64,000 bases of DNA from Desulfurispora thermophila DSM 16022 (GTDB lineage Bacteria > Bacillota > Desulfotomaculia > Desulfotomaculales > Desulfurisporaceae). Numbering within the stretch: position 1 is the first letter of the stretch; every line of letters begins with the position of its first letter. Below the pieces are notes generated by a model. The model had not been told where the DNA came from and searched no databases. It saw only the letters and a list, made by a program, of their open reading frames with translations. The translations under genes and the position numbers were made by a program. This document shows, piece by piece, positions 42,289 to 53,293 of this stretch. The stretch lies in contig NZ_AQWN01000004.1 in assembly GCF_000376385.1 (NCBI RefSeq), forward strand, positions 186,001 to 250,000, given 5' to 3'.

Positions 42289-43550
42289 TGACCGATTTAT
42301 TTCAGGCACTGACTGTTGAGCAGGCGCGCCGGGAACTGACTGCCCACTTGCGCCTGCCCGCCCGGACCGAAGAGGTGCCCCTGCCGCTGGCCGCCGGCCG
42401 GCTGTTGGCCGCACCGGTGCGGGTGCAGGATGACATACCGGGTTTTGCCCGTTCCACGGTGGACGGGTTTGCCGTGCGGGCGGCCGACACCTTTGGCGCT
42501 TCCGAGGGCCTGCCGGCCTATCTGGACCTGGACGGGGAAATCCTGATGGGTCAGGAAGCGGTGCGGCCTTTAAAGCCGGGTACGGCGCAGCGCATTCCCA
42601 CCGGGGGGATGCTGCCGCCGGGAGCCGACGCTGTGGTCATGGTGGAGTACAGCGAGCCGCTGGACGAGCGCACCATCGGGGTGGTGCGGCCGGTGGCACC
42701 GGGGGAAAATGTGGTGCAGCGGGGCGAGGATATGGCGGCCGGCCAGGTGGTGCTGGAGCCTGGCAGATCTTTACGCCCGCAGGAGCTGGGGCTGCTGGCC
42801 GCTCTGGGGCTGGGCCGCGTGCCTGTGCTGGCCCGGCCGCGGGTGGGCATTGTTTCCACCGGCGATGAAGTGGTGCCGCCCGAAACCATGCCCGCGCCCG
42901 GACAGGTGCGCGACATAAATTCTTATGCATTGGCCGGCCAGGTGGAACAGGCCGGGGGACAGGCGCAACTGTACGGCATTGTATGCGACAGCGCGGCCGC
43001 GCTGCAGGAAGTGCTGGAAAAGGCGCTGTCGGAATGTGAACTGGTGCTTTTATCGGGCGGCAGTTCGGTGGGTACGCGGGATGTTTCCGCCGCTGTGTTG
43101 GAAAGGCTGGGTCGGCCGGGTGTGCTCTTTCACGGGCTGGCCATCAAGCCTGGCAAACCCACCATTGGCGCGGTGGTGGAGGGAAAGGCGGTCTTCGGCC
43201 TGCCCGGTCACCCCGTGTCGGCCATGGTGGTCTTTTTATTGCTGGTGGAGCCCCTGTTGCGCCGGGGCCGGTATCCGCAAACCGAAACCGAACGGCAGGC
43301 CGAGTTTCCCCTGCCGGCCGAGATCACCCGCAATATGCGCTCGGCGGCCGGGCGGGAGGACTTTATCCGGGTGCGGCTGGACTACCAGCAGGGCCGCTGG
43401 CTGGCCCATCCCGTGCTGGGCAAATCCGGCCTGATTTCCACCATGGTGCAGGCCGACGCCCTGGCCTGGATTACCGCCGCCAGAGAAGGTGTGGTGGCGG
43501 GAGAAACCGTGCCGGTACGGCCGCTGGGGCCGGGCGGCTTTGGCTCCTGA
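42288..43550 (+). CDS. moeA: Molybdopterin molybdenumtransferase MoeA
   Basis: 420 residues. It inserts molybdate into adenylylated molybdopterin. ATG 42288 overlaps the upstream stop. Motifs: PGFARSTVDGFAVRAADT near residue 47, IPTGGMLPPGADAVVMVE near 105, GIVSTGDEV near 190, LLSGGSSVGTRD near 255, and GLPGHPVSAMV near 305. Domains I-IV are all present. Confidence 0.93.
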   Translation: MTDLFQALTVEQARRELTAHLRLPARTEEVPLPLAAGRLLAAPVRVQDDIPGFARSTVDGFAVRAADTFGASEGLPAYLDLDGEILMGQEAVRPLKPGTAQRIPTGGMLPPGADAVVMVEYSEPLDERTIGVVRPVAPGENVVQRGEDMAAGQVVLEPGRSLRPQELGLLAALGLGRVPVLARPRVGIVSTGDEVVPPETMPAPGQVRDINSYALAGQVEQAGGQAQLYGIVCDSAAALQEVLEKALSECELVLLSGGSSVGTRDVSAAVLERLGRPGVLFHGLAIKPGKPTIGAVVEGKAVFGLPGHPVSAMVVFLLLVEPLLRRGRYPQTETERQAEFPLPAEITRNMRSAAGREDFIRVRLDYQQGRWLAHPVLGKSGLISTMVQADALAWITAAREGVVAGETVPVRPLGPGGFGS

Positions 43551-43579
43551 AAATAAATCCTCCGGGAGGAGTATAAATT

Positions 43580-45511
43580 ATGCGTAAAGTTTATCTTTCC
43601 GATATGCCCCTGGACAAGGCCCAGCAGGGTTACATGGAGCTGCTCAGGCAATGCGGGGCGCTGGAACCCGGTCCGCCCGAGCGTATTCCGGTGCAGGAAG
43701 CGGCCGGGCGGGTGACGGCCCGGCCGGTTTTCGCGGCGGTTTCCTCGCCCCACTACCACGCGGCGGCCATGGACGGCATTGCCGTGCGGGCGGCCGATAC
43801 CTTCGGGGCCAGTGATGCCGCTCCCAAAAGGCTGCGGCTGGGGACGCGGGCTGTGGTGGTGGATACGGGCGATCCCCTGCCCGCGGAATGCGACGCCGTG
43901 ATCATGATTGAAGATGTGCACTTTGTCAATGAAGAAGAATTTGAAATCACCGCTGCGGCGGTACCCTGGCAACATGTGCGGGCGGTGGGGGAAGATGTGG
44001 TGGCTACCGAGATGATCCTGCCGGCCAACCATTTGCTGCGCCCTTACGACCTGGGGGGTATTCTGGCCGGTGGGGTGACCGAAGTGGATGTGCATCCCCG
44101 CCCCCGGGTGGCCCTTTTGCCTACCGGTGACGAGCTGGTGGAGCCGGGCAGCGCCCTTTCTCCCGGCAGCATCATCGAATACAACAGCCGCATGTTTTAC
44201 GCCATGGTGGAGCAGTGGGGCGGCCGGCCCGTGCCCATGGGGATCACGCCCGACAAATATGACCTGCTCAAAGAGCGACTGCTGGCCGCGCTGCAGGTGG
44301 CCGATATCGTGCTGGTGAACGCCGGCTCTTCCGCCGGGCGGGACGACTACACGGCGGCGCTGATTGGCGAGTTGGGCCAGGTGTTCACGCACGGTGTGGC
44401 CATCAAGCCGGGTAAACCCGTGGTGCTGGGTGTGGTGCAGAATAAGCCGGTGATCGGCGTGCCCGGTTACCCGGTTTCCGCCGTGCTGGGCATGGAACTG
44501 TTTGTAGCACCCATAGTCTATGCCCGGCAGGGGCTGGCCGTGCCGGCCAGGCCGCAGGCCCGGGTTACCGTGTCGCGCAAAATTGTTTCCAGCATCGGGG
44601 TGCAGGAGTTTGTGCGCCTGAAACTGGGCCAGGTGGGCGAAAAGCTGATGGCTACGCCCATATCCCGCGGTGCCGGCATGATTACCTCCATGATCCGGGC
44701 CGACGCCATGTTGCGCATTCCCGAGTTGGTGGAAGGATACCAGGCCGGTGAGCAGGTGGATGTGGAATTGCTGCGCCCGCTGGAGGAAGTGCGCCAGACC
44801 ACGGTGATTATCGGCAGCCACGACCTGGCCCTGGACATTATGGGCAGTTTCCTGCGCCAGCAGGATCCCCTGGCCAGTCTGTCCTCGGCCCATGTGGGCA
44901 GTCTGGGCGGTTTAAACGCCATCAAGCGCGGGGAAGCCCACTGCGCCGGCACCCACCTGTTGGATGAGGAAAGCGGCGACTACAACGTATCATACATCCA
45001 GCGCCTGTTGCCCGGGCGGCCCGTGGTGCTGGTCAATCTGGTCTACCGCCAGCAGGGCCTGCTGGTGGCCAGAGGTAACCCCAAAAAAATCAGCGGTGTC
45101 CGGGATCTGGCGCGTCCCGATGTGACTTTTGTCAACCGGCAGCGGGGAGCGGGCACGCGGGTTTTGCTGGACTATCTCTTGAAGCAAGAGGGTCTGGACC
45201 CATCCAGCATCCAGGGTTACCAGCGGGAGGAATACACCCACATGGCGGTGGCGGCGGCCGTGGCCTCCGGGGCGGCCGATGCCGGCATGGGCATTCTGGC
45301 GGCGGCCCGGGCCCTGGATCTGGATTTTATTCCGGTGGGCGAGGAGCGCTACGACCTGTGCATTGCCGGGGAGTACTGGCACACGCCGTATATCCAGCGT
45401 TTGCTGGCCGTGATGGCCGACCCGGCCTTTCAAGCAGCGGTGCGCGCCCTGGGCGGCTACGACCTGCGCGACTGCGGCCGGGTGATGTGGAGTTGGGGAG
45501 TGGAAATTTAG
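43580..45511 (+). CDS. MoeA-like domain fused to a PBP-like (LysR substrate-type) domain
   Basis: 643 residues. Residues 1-410 are a second MoeA with YHAAAMDGIAVRAADT, DAVIMIEDV, LLPTGDELVEPG, VNAGSSAGRDD and GVPGYPVSAVLG. From about 415 a periplasmic-binding-like domain (PF12727 type) follows: TTVIIGSHDLALDIMG, SLSSAHVGSLGGL, FVNRQRGAGTRVLLDYLL and SGAADAGMGI. This domain probably binds molybdate, tungstate or the cofactor. Such fusions are known in clostridia and archaea. It follows moeA by 29 bp; two MoeA copies often separate Mo from W. Confidence 0.88.
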   Translation: MRKVYLSDMPLDKAQQGYMELLRQCGALEPGPPERIPVQEAAGRVTARPVFAAVSSPHYHAAAMDGIAVRAADTFGASDAAPKRLRLGTRAVVVDTGDPLPAECDAVIMIEDVHFVNEEEFEITAAAVPWQHVRAVGEDVVATEMILPANHLLRPYDLGGILAGGVTEVDVHPRPRVALLPTGDELVEPGSALSPGSIIEYNSRMFYAMVEQWGGRPVPMGITPDKYDLLKERLLAALQVADIVLVNAGSSAGRDDYTAALIGELGQVFTHGVAIKPGKPVVLGVVQNKPVIGVPGYPVSAVLGMELFVAPIVYARQGLAVPARPQARVTVSRKIVSSIGVQEFVRLKLGQVGEKLMATPISRGAGMITSMIRADAMLRIPELVEGYQAGEQVDVELLRPLEEVRQTTVIIGSHDLALDIMGSFLRQQDPLASLSSAHVGSLGGLNAIKRGEAHCAGTHLLDEESGDYNVSYIQRLLPGRPVVLVNLVYRQQGLLVARGNPKKISGVRDLARPDVTFVNRQRGAGTRVLLDYLLKQEGLDPSSIQGYQREEYTHMAVAAAVASGAADAGMGILAAARALDLDFIPVGEERYDLCIAGEYWHTPYIQRLLAVMADPAFQAAVRALGGYDLRDCGRVMWSWGVEI

Positions 45512-45574
45512 GAGGTATGCTTAGCCCCTTTTTTAGTACCGGTTGCAGCACCCGGCAAGGGCGCGGTGGTGCAC

Positions 45575-46360
45575 TTAGAGTACGACCCTTTCCCTTCCGC
45601 TGTACACATTAAACCTTTCCCCGCGGGCGAAGCCGATCAGGCAAATGTTGAGGTCGCGGGCCAGCTCCACCGTCAGGGCGGTGGGGGCGGAGCGGGAGAC
45701 CACGGCCGGCAGGCCGGCCCGGACGGCCTTGATCAATATTTCCGAAGAAACCCGGCCGCTCAGCACCAGCGCTTTATCCTGGACGGGCAGCCGCTGCCAC
45801 AGGCAGTGGCCCAGCACCTTGTCTACCGCATTGTGCCGGCCGATGTCTTCATACATGACCAGCAGCCGGCCGCCGGCGGCCAGGGCGGCGCTGTGCACTC
45901 CCCCGGTGGTCCGGAATAGCCGGGCGTTTTCCTCCAGCTGCCGGGCGGCGGCCAGTATATCGCCGGCCGTGAAGCGGGCCGGGGAGTTGACCGGCTGGAG
46001 CTGGGCGGCGTCATTGACAAAATACAGCCCCGACCGCCCCTTGCCGCAGCAGCTGGCCAGCTGGCGGCGCAGGAAGTTTTCCACCTGGGGCACCGGGCGG
46101 TCGGTCTGCACCCACAAAAGGCCCTCGTCCTCCCGCAGGGTGATTTCTGCGATGTCGTCCGCGGTCTGAATTAGCCCTTCGGTGAGCAGAAAACCTGTGG
46201 CCAGCTCTTTGTACGCACCCGGCGAGCAGACCAGGGTGGCCAGTTCGCTGTCGTTGAGGAAAATGGTCAGGGGCACCTCGCGCACCAGCAGGTCGCCGGT
46301 CGGAGTGAGGTTGCCATTTTGGTAGCGGTGGATGGTATTTTCTTGTGCCAGATCGGACAT
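45575..46360 (-). CDS. fdhD: Formate dehydrogenase sulfurtransferase FdhD
   Basis: 261 residues. It moves sulfur from a desulfurase to the Mo/W cofactor of formate dehydrogenase. Typical segments: PLTIFLNDSELATLVCSPG, LATGFLLTEGLI, SCCGKGRSG (the sulfur-relay Cys pair), TGGVHSAAL, YEDIGRHNAVDK, and LVLSGRVSSEILIK. Convergent with the MoeA fusion. The start codon is an ATG preceded by AGGGG. Confidence 0.93.
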   Translation of the reverse strand: MSDLAQENTIHRYQNGNLTPTGDLLVREVPLTIFLNDSELATLVCSPGAYKELATGFLLTEGLIQTADDIAEITLREDEGLLWVQTDRPVPQVENFLRRQLASCCGKGRSGLYFVNDAAQLQPVNSPARFTAGDILAAARQLEENARLFRTTGGVHSAALAAGGRLLVMYEDIGRHNAVDKVLGHCLWQRLPVQDKALVLSGRVSSEILIKAVRAGLPAVVSRSAPTALTVELARDLNICLIGFARGERFNVYSGRERVVL

Positions 46361-46474
46361 GGGGTCAGCCCCTTTACTATTTTTTATGGTGGGGTTACTT
46401 GCATCAGTGTGGCTGAAATGTGCTGTTTAAATTATCATATTACCGGCCGGGCTTCTGCGGCAAGAAATAAAACA

Positions 46475-46498
46475 GCACCGGCTGTACACGGCCGGTGC
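46475..46498. other. Hairpin in the fdhD-mogA divergent gap
   Basis: GCACCGGC (46475-46482) pairs perfectly with GCCGGTGC (46491-46498). On the minus strand it is followed by TGTTTTATTT, so it looks like a terminator 115 nt before the fdhD start and might attenuate that gene. Confidence 0.4.
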
Positions 46499-46536
46499 CG
46501 CATAAACTGGTAAAACGGCCGGTGGAGGTGTTTTTC

Positions 46537-47028
46537 GTGTATCGCGTAGGCATATTAACCGCCAGTGACAAGGGGTCGCGGGGCGAACGGCAGGACCAGA
46601 GCGCCGCCGTGATCAAGGAAATAGTGGCGGCGCAGGGCTGGCAGGTGGCCGATTACCGGGTGGTGCCCGATGAGCTGGAGGTAATCAAGGAGAGCCTGCT
46701 GCACATGGTGGACCACGACCGGCTGGATTTGATTCTGACCACGGGCGGTACGGGCTTCGGGCCGCGGGACGTAACGCCCGAAGCCACGCGGGAAATCATC
46801 GAGCGCGAGGTGCCGGGCATTCCCGAGGTGATGCGGGCGGTGAGCCTGCAAAAAACCTCCCGGGCCATGCTCAGCCGGGCGGTGGCCGGTATCCGCCATC
46901 GCACGTTGATCATCAACCTGCCCGGCAGCCCCAAAGGGGTGCGGGAATGCCTGGAGGCCATCATGCCCGCCCTGCCGCACGGTCTGGATATTTTAACCGG
47001 CCGGGCTGCGGAGTGCGCCCGGGGCTAA
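46537..47028 (+). CDS. mogA: Molybdopterin adenylyltransferase (MogA/MoaB)
   Basis: 163 residues from GTG 46537, with GGTGGAGGTG 6 nt upstream; an extension to 46495 has no ribosome site. It adenylylates molybdopterin before metal insertion by MoeA. Motifs: GILTASDKGSRGERQDQS, LILTTGGTGFGPRDVTPEAT near residue 75, SRAVAGIRHRTLIINLPGSPKGVREC. Length fits MogA. Confidence 0.9.
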   Translation: MYRVGILTASDKGSRGERQDQSAAVIKEIVAAQGWQVADYRVVPDELEVIKESLLHMVDHDRLDLILTTGGTGFGPRDVTPEATREIIEREVPGIPEVMRAVSLQKTSRAMLSRAVAGIRHRTLIINLPGSPKGVRECLEAIMPALPHGLDILTGRAAECARG

Positions 47029-47094
47029 CCGGGCTATAGGAACTGGCAAGTGGTATTTATTGCTATTTGGGATATGAAGTAAGAATTTTTTTTG

Positions 47095-47127
47095 CCGCCC
47101 CGGGTGGTAACGGGGCGGTATTTTTTT
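47095..47127 (+). terminator. Intrinsic terminator after mogA
   Basis: CCGCCCCG (47095-47102) pairs with CGGGGCGG (47111-47118), followed by TA-TTTTTTT. The rest of 47029-47300 shows no gene. Confidence 0.75.
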
Positions 47128-47304
47128 GCCTGATAACGGAAAAATTAACAATGACATGGTATAAAAGTTTGGCTCTCAGGCCAGAATATAATCTGGAGGA
47201 AATGGAAAAACTTTTTGTCGCAATGTAGAAGGAGAAATCAAAAGATAATCTCTTCTTATTTGCATTTTTCGCCCATAAGGGGTGAAAATTGGTTGATGGG
47301 GTGG

Positions 47305-47333
47305 TTGCTTTTGGTTTTCTCGTTCTATATTAT
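47305..47333 (+). promoter_or_regulatory. groESL promoter
   Basis: TTGCTT (47305-47310), 17 bp, TATTAT (47328-47333). The expected start at about 47340 lies just before the CIRCE element. Confidence 0.6.
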
Positions 47334-47345
47334 ATTACTTGGATG

Positions 47346-47372
47346 TTAGCACTCTCTTTAAATGAGTGCTAA
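47346..47372 (+). promoter_or_regulatory. CIRCE element (HrcA operator)
   Basis: A perfect match to the consensus: TTAGCACTC (47346-47354), 9-bp spacer, GAGTGCTAA (47364-47372). HrcA binds it and represses groESL until heat shock. hrcA is not in the window. Confidence 0.97.
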
Positions 47373-47427
47373 CAATTAAGTTAAGCCAGTAATAATAATA
47401 ATTTAATCATTAAAGGAGGGTTTTTCA

Positions 47428-47715
47428 GTGATCAGACCGTTAGGTGAACGGGTGGTTGTCAAGCCGCTGCCCAGCGAGGAAGTGACCAAGGGAGGTATTG
47501 TCCTGCCGGACACCGCCAAAGAAAAGCCCCAGAAGGGCGAAGTGATTGCGGTAGGCCCCGGCCGTCTGCTGGACAATGGTACCCGGGTGCCCGTGGATGT
47601 TAAGGTGGGTGACCAGGTGCTGTTCTCCAAGTATGCCGGCAATGAGTTCAAGATTGACGATGTGGAATACCTGATTCTGCGCGAAGCCGATATTCTGGGT
47701 GTAATTGAAAAGTAA
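47428..47715 (+). CDS. groES: Co-chaperonin GroES
   Basis: 95 residues, GTG start with AAAGGAGGG. It caps the GroEL ring. [13 protein letters not shown] at the start, the mobile loop [19 protein letters not shown] near 20-40, and [13 protein letters not shown]. First gene of a CIRCE-controlled operon. Confidence 0.97.
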   Translation: MIRPLGERVVVKPLPSEEVTKGGIVLPDTAKEKPQKGEVIAVGPGRLLDNGTRVPVDVKVGDQVLFSKYAGNEFKIDDVEYLILREADILGVIEK

Positions 47716-47734
47716 GCGCTTTTTTCCAGCGCTT
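47714..47734 (+). other. Hairpin at the groES stop codon
   Basis: AAGCGCT (47714-47720) pairs with AGCGCTT (47728-47734) across TTTTTCC. No T-run follows. It could protect or process the groES-groEL message. Confidence 0.45.
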
Positions 47735-47824
47735 GCATTATGCCGGTTAGTGCGAAAGTGCCAGGTCTAACATATTTACAGTGGTGTTTCCAGAAACCTA
47801 AAATTTACAGTTTCAAGGAGGTAA

Positions 47825-49453
<1,629 letters not shown>

Positions 49454-49484
49454 GTTTATAAAAGCAACCCGAATCATTCAAAAG

Positions 49485-49519
49485 AAAAACCCCTGCTGGA
49501 GCAATCCACAGGGGTTTTT
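49485..49519 (+). terminator. Intrinsic terminator of groESL
   Basis: AAAAACCCCTG (49485-49495) pairs perfectly with CAGGGGTTTTT (49509-49519). Confidence 0.85.
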
Positions 49520-49615
49520 GCTTTGTGTGTGCGGGGAATTTTGAGACGGTGGACCGCTGTTGAAAAAGTTTTTGGCTGCCGATGAAAATTATTGCTGCTG
49601 GATGCCAGCAGCGGG

Positions 49616-49634
49616 GGTATACTTAAAATATACC
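49616..49634 (+). promoter_or_regulatory. Palindromic site before cysK
   Basis: GGTATA (49616-49621) and TATACC (49629-49634) around CTTAAAA. Its location 40 bp before the start suits an operator for a cysteine regulator; the family is not known. Confidence 0.4.
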
Positions 49635-49673
49635 AAAAATGTGGGTGGTTAAATCTTACTGTGGCAGGTGATA

Positions 49674-50597
49674 ATGTACATGATCAAAGATAATGTGTTA
49701 AAACTGGTGGGCGGCACGCCCATGCAGTATCTGGACAAAATGGCCGCCGGCCTACCGGGGCGGGTGGCGGCCAAAATCGAATTTTTCAACCCCGGGGGCA
49801 GTGTGAAGGACCGGGTGGGTGTATACATGCTGCAGCAGGCCATGCGGGCCGGACGGGTGACCGGAGAGACCACCGTCATTGAACCCACCAGTGGCAATAC
49901 GGGCATTGGCCTGGCTATTTTTTGCGCTGTGCACGACCTGTCGCTGATTCTGACCATGCCGGAAAGCATGAGCCTGGAGCGGCGCCGCCTGCTGGCCGCT
50001 TACGGGGCGGAGATCGTGCTTACGCCGGGTGATCAGGGCATGAGCGGGGCGATTGAAAAGGCTAAAGAGCTGGCCGCCCGGTACACCCCATCTTTTATTC
50101 CTTCTCAGTTTACCAACCCGGATGTGGTACAGGTGCACTACCTGACCACCGGCCCGGAAATCTGGCAGGCCACGCAGGGTGCGGTGGACGTGCTGGTGGC
50201 CGGAGTGGGTACCGGGGGAACCATCACCGGTGCCGGCCGGTATTTAAAGGAGCGCAAGCCACAGGTGCGGGTGGTGGCTGTGGAGCCGGCCGAATCAGCC
50301 GTCCTTTCTGGAGGACAGGCCGGACCGCACCCCATTCAAGGCATTGGGCCGGGGTTTGTGCCCGAGGTGCTGGACACGGGTCTGCTGGATGAGATCATCC
50401 CGGTGACCGGTGTGGCGGCCCGGGAAACCGCCCGCCTGCTGGCCCGGCGGGAGGGCTTGCTGACGGGTATTTCCAGCGGGGCGGCCCTGTGGGCGGCCCT
50501 GCAGGTGGCCGGGCGGGAGGAAAACCGGGGCCGGCTGGTGGTGGTGGTCCTGCCCGACACCGGCGAGCGCTATCTGTCCACCGATTTGTTTGATTAA
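49674..50597 (+). CDS. cysK: Cysteine synthase family protein
   Basis: 307 residues from ATG 49674 (AGGTG upstream; ATG 49680 possible). It makes cysteine from O-acetylserine and sulfide with PLP. PLP Lys45 lies in [21 protein letters not shown] near 75, [14 protein letters not shown] near 180, and SSGAALWA near 270. The gene is 24 bp before a transporter, so they may share a message. Confidence 0.9.
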   Translation: MYMIKDNVLKLVGGTPMQYLDKMAAGLPGRVAAKIEFFNPGGSVKDRVGVYMLQQAMRAGRVTGETTVIEPTSGNTGIGLAIFCAVHDLSLILTMPESMSLERRRLLAAYGAEIVLTPGDQGMSGAIEKAKELAARYTPSFIPSQFTNPDVVQVHYLTTGPEIWQATQGAVDVLVAGVGTGGTITGAGRYLKERKPQVRVVAVEPAESAVLSGGQAGPHPIQGIGPGFVPEVLDTGLLDEIIPVTGVAARETARLLARREGLLTGISSGAALWAALQVAGREENRGRLVVVVLPDTGERYLSTDLFD

Positions 50598-50621
50598 AAG
50601 TAGCCTGGCGGGTGTTTGCAT

Positions 50622-51509
50622 ATGAAGAAAACCCCCAGTCCTTATCTGGCCATTTTTATTGCTGTGCTGGCGGCGGCCTCATCGGCCATTTTCATCAAGC
50701 TGGCCGGTGCGCCGCCGTTGGTGGCGGCATTTTACCGTTTGTTTTTTACCCTGCTAATTTTGACCGGTCCGCTGGTGTTTGGGGGCTTAGGTGAACTCAA
50801 GGTTATGTCCCGGCGTGACCTGTTCCTGGCCGGTCTGGCCGGCATATTTTTAGCTTTGCACTTTGCCGTCTGGTTTACCTCGCTGGAATACACCACTGTT
50901 TCCAGTTCCACTGTGCTGGTGACCCTGCAGCCTTTGTTTGTCATTGGTGGCGGTTACTGGCTCTACCGCGAAAAGGTGGGGATCAGAGCCCTGGCCGGAG
51001 CCTTGCTGGCCATTGGTGGCAGTATTCTGGTGGGATATGGAGACTTTGCCGTGGGCGGGCGGGCTCTGTGGGGTGATTTTCTGGCGCTGGCCGGAGCATT
51101 ATTCATTGCTGTTTACGTGTTGATTGGCCGCGGCCTCAGGCAGCGTCTCTCCCTGTTGCCCTACGTTTATGTTGTTTACGGTGTGGCCGCCCTGGTGTTG
51201 TTGCTAACCAACTGGTTGGCTTTCGGGCAGCCTCTGACCGGTTATGTTGCGGCTACCTGGGGCTGGTTTGTGGCTCTGGCGCTTATCCCCACCATCCTGG
51301 GGCATACGCTGTTTAATTGGGCTTTGCGCCATGTGCCGGCGGCAGTGGTTTCCGTGAGTATTTTGGGTGAGCCAGTGGGAGCAACGGTGCTGGCTTATCT
51401 GATCTGGCAACAGGTGCCGGGGCCTGTGCAGTTGGCCGGCAGTCTGGCCATTCTGGTGGGGCTGGCCGTGTTTATCAGCAGTGTGGAGCGTTCCAGACAG
51501 CAGGGATGA
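50622..51509 (+). CDS. EamA/DMT-family transporter
   Basis: 295 residues with ten hydrophobic helices in two repeats of five. Each repeat ends in an EamA pattern: SLEYTTVSSSTVLVTLQPLF in the first and ALRHVPAAVVSVSILGEPVGATVLAYLI in the second. ATG 50622; weak ribosome site GGCGGG. Members export metabolites such as amino acids. Its position after cysK hints at cysteine-pathway export, only by context. Confidence 0.82.
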   Translation: MKKTPSPYLAIFIAVLAAASSAIFIKLAGAPPLVAAFYRLFFTLLILTGPLVFGGLGELKVMSRRDLFLAGLAGIFLALHFAVWFTSLEYTTVSSSTVLVTLQPLFVIGGGYWLYREKVGIRALAGALLAIGGSILVGYGDFAVGGRALWGDFLALAGALFIAVYVLIGRGLRQRLSLLPYVYVVYGVAALVLLLTNWLAFGQPLTGYVAATWGWFVALALIPTILGHTLFNWALRHVPAAVVSVSILGEPVGATVLAYLIWQQVPGPVQLAGSLAILVGLAVFISSVERSRQQG

Positions 51510-51604
51510 ATATATTTGCTGTACGGTTTGGTTGTAAATTTAAATGTTGTTTTGTCTATCAAGAATAGTTACGGCTGAAAAAATATTACTAGCAGGTGGA
51601 AATT

Positions 51605-52198
51605 ATGGGCAATAAAAGCGTTGTTTTACCTCCGGTGACTGGTGGAGAATTTGAAGTACGTTATGGTGAACTGGCAACCGGGGCGGGCTATTGCGGGGTG
51701 GCTGTAAGCCAAAAGGGGCTGCTCTGGTTGTCTCTACCCGGTCGGCAGGAGGAAGTGCGCAGAGCCCTGCAGGCGGGCTTGGCCGAGATGAGTAAAAAAT
51801 GTGTGGCGTTAGGCCGGAGTGTTAGGCTGGTTTTGGAGGACGGTTTGCCTGCCAATTCCTGGCTGGCCGAGCTGGCCCGGGAGGTTACTGATTATTATGC
51901 CGGTCGGCGGGTAAAGCTGGATTTTCCGGTAGACTGGCGTTTGTATACACCGTTTCAGCAGGCCGTGCTGCAGTTGGTGCGGGACATTCCATACGGGGAA
52001 AGCCGCACCTATGGACAACTGGCTGCCCTGGTCGGCCGGCCCGCGGCGGCCCGGGCTGTCGGACAGGTACTGGGGGCCAACCGGGTTTTGCTGGTTGTGC
52101 CCTGCCATCGCGTGCTGGCCGCGCGCAGCCTGGGTGGTTTTGGTGCGGGGTTGGAAACAAAGAAATTATTGCTGCGCCTGGAGGGGTTGGGAGGTTAA
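51605..52198 (+). CDS. ogt: Methylated-DNA--protein-cysteine methyltransferase
   Basis: 197 residues. It removes O6-methyl from guanine by suicidal transfer to Cys167 in VPCHRVLAA. Also the HTH region QAVLQLVRDIPYGESRTYGQLAALVGRPAAARAVGQVLGAN and the C-terminal LGGFGAGLETKKLLLRLEG. The first 90 residues form the usual poorly conserved N-terminal domain. ATG 51605 after AGGTGGA. Confidence 0.9.
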   Translation: MGNKSVVLPPVTGGEFEVRYGELATGAGYCGVAVSQKGLLWLSLPGRQEEVRRALQAGLAEMSKKCVALGRSVRLVLEDGLPANSWLAELAREVTDYYAGRRVKLDFPVDWRLYTPFQQAVLQLVRDIPYGESRTYGQLAALVGRPAAARAVGQVLGANRVLLVVPCHRVLAARSLGGFGAGLETKKLLLRLEGLGG

Positions 52199-52241
52199 TC
52201 CGGCCCGGTTCCTCTGCAGGTGCTGATTGGGCAGCAATGTC

Positions 52242-52817
52242 TCACAGAGGAACATATGTGTCTATTATCTCAAACACATTGCCCGGTTCTTTGGCTAGTG
52301 ACGCCAGGTCGGCCGGGGTTACATCGCGGGGGCTGCGACCGGGGAAAAGGTCAATACCGGCCTTTTCGTATACAGTGTCCACCAGAGCGGAGCAGATCAG
52401 CCGCTGGCCGATTTCCAGCAGTTCTTTTTCAGTAAAATAATACTGACCGGCGCGAAACATCTGCTGGCCTTTTTCTTTTAATAACTTGATCGCCAGCCGG
52501 AGAATTTCAAAATAATCATAACGGGGTGGGTGCTGGCGGTAGTGTTCTATTACCTGACGCATGTTATGCCGGATGGCGAATGACACTGGCGGCGGGCTGT
52601 AGATGAGCTTTTTGTGCCTCAATACAATAAATGCCAGCCGCCCCTGCAAATATTTATTCTGGTGATATTTAAAACCGTCATGCAGCATTTCGGCCACCAT
52701 GTTTTTTTCTGTGCAGAGGGCGACATGGCTGAAAAAACTGTTTGTGAGGTTCTTAATGGCACCGGCAATGACGTTTTCACCGTGGATTAGGATAATGTCC
52801 CCGTAAAGATAAGACAT
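52242..52817 (-). CDS. YiiX/permuted NlpC-P60-like hydrolase
   Basis: 191 residues from ATG at 52817 with AAGGAG 8 nt upstream; the in-frame GTG at 52826 lies on the ribosome site. Order of motifs is the permuted one: GDIILIHGENVIAG, then SHVALCTEKNMVAEML (catalytic His), and later RLICSALVDTVYEKAGID (catalytic Cys). It may cut amide bonds in cell wall or lipid. No signal peptide. Confidence 0.75.
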   Translation of the reverse strand: MSYLYGDIILIHGENVIAGAIKNLTNSFFSHVALCTEKNMVAEMLHDGFKYHQNKYLQGRLAFIVLRHKKLIYSPPPVSFAIRHNMRQVIEHYRQHPPRYDYFEILRLAIKLLKEKGQQMFRAGQYYFTEKELLEIGQRLICSALVDTVYEKAGIDLFPGRSPRDVTPADLASLAKEPGNVFEIIDTYVPL

Positions 52818-52950
52818 TTTCTCCACTCCTTGCGGCTATTGCTAAGCACTGAAGATTTTCTAAACATCATATGTTGTTTTGTCCAGTCGGGTGAATGGTA
52901 AAGCTTACTTTGTGGCAAGTATTTTTTAGAGTAGGAGAGGAGATGCGGGC

Positions 52951-53115
52951 ATGGACATCAAAGCAATAATCGACGAGTGGACAAAGGAATTTACGATATA
53001 TTTACATTATATCCGTGAGATGAAGGTCAATGAATATAATGTCGGCTATGCTGATGGTATTGAGTCAGCCATAAATATGTTGCATGAGCTATTGGATAAA
53101 GTTGCGGGTGAATGA
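52951..53115 (+). CDS. Small helical protein (paralog of 41663)
   Basis: 54 residues: MDIKAIIDEWTKEFTIYL at the start, then EYNVGYADGIESAINMLHELL. ATG after GGAGAGGAGATGCGGGC, nearly the same leader as at 41663. It is lower in GC than its copy. Function unknown. Confidence 0.55.
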   Translation: MDIKAIIDEWTKEFTIYLHYIREMKVNEYNVGYADGIESAINMLHELLDKVAGE

Positions 53116-53218
53116 TTGTTTTGGGGTTAATATTGTGTAAAAAGGGTAATATTTTATAATAATAGAGATGATATTGTATTAATAGTACCATTGCTGGCTC
53201 ATTTCTTGTTTAGAGTTA

Positions 53219-53268
53219 TTGACAGGGTAATTTGCCGTAGATTAAATTATAACTTAGAAGGTTATAAT
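53219..53268 (+). promoter_or_regulatory. Promoter with palindrome over the start site
   Basis: TTGACA (53219-53224), 17 bp, TTAAAT (53242-53247). ATTATAAC (53246-53253) and GTTATAAT (53261-53268) form a perfect inverted repeat across the -10/+1 region. This suits repression, perhaps by the product of the gene at 53294. Confidence 0.5.
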
Positions 53269-53293
53269 CCTTATAAACAGGGAGTGACAGAAA

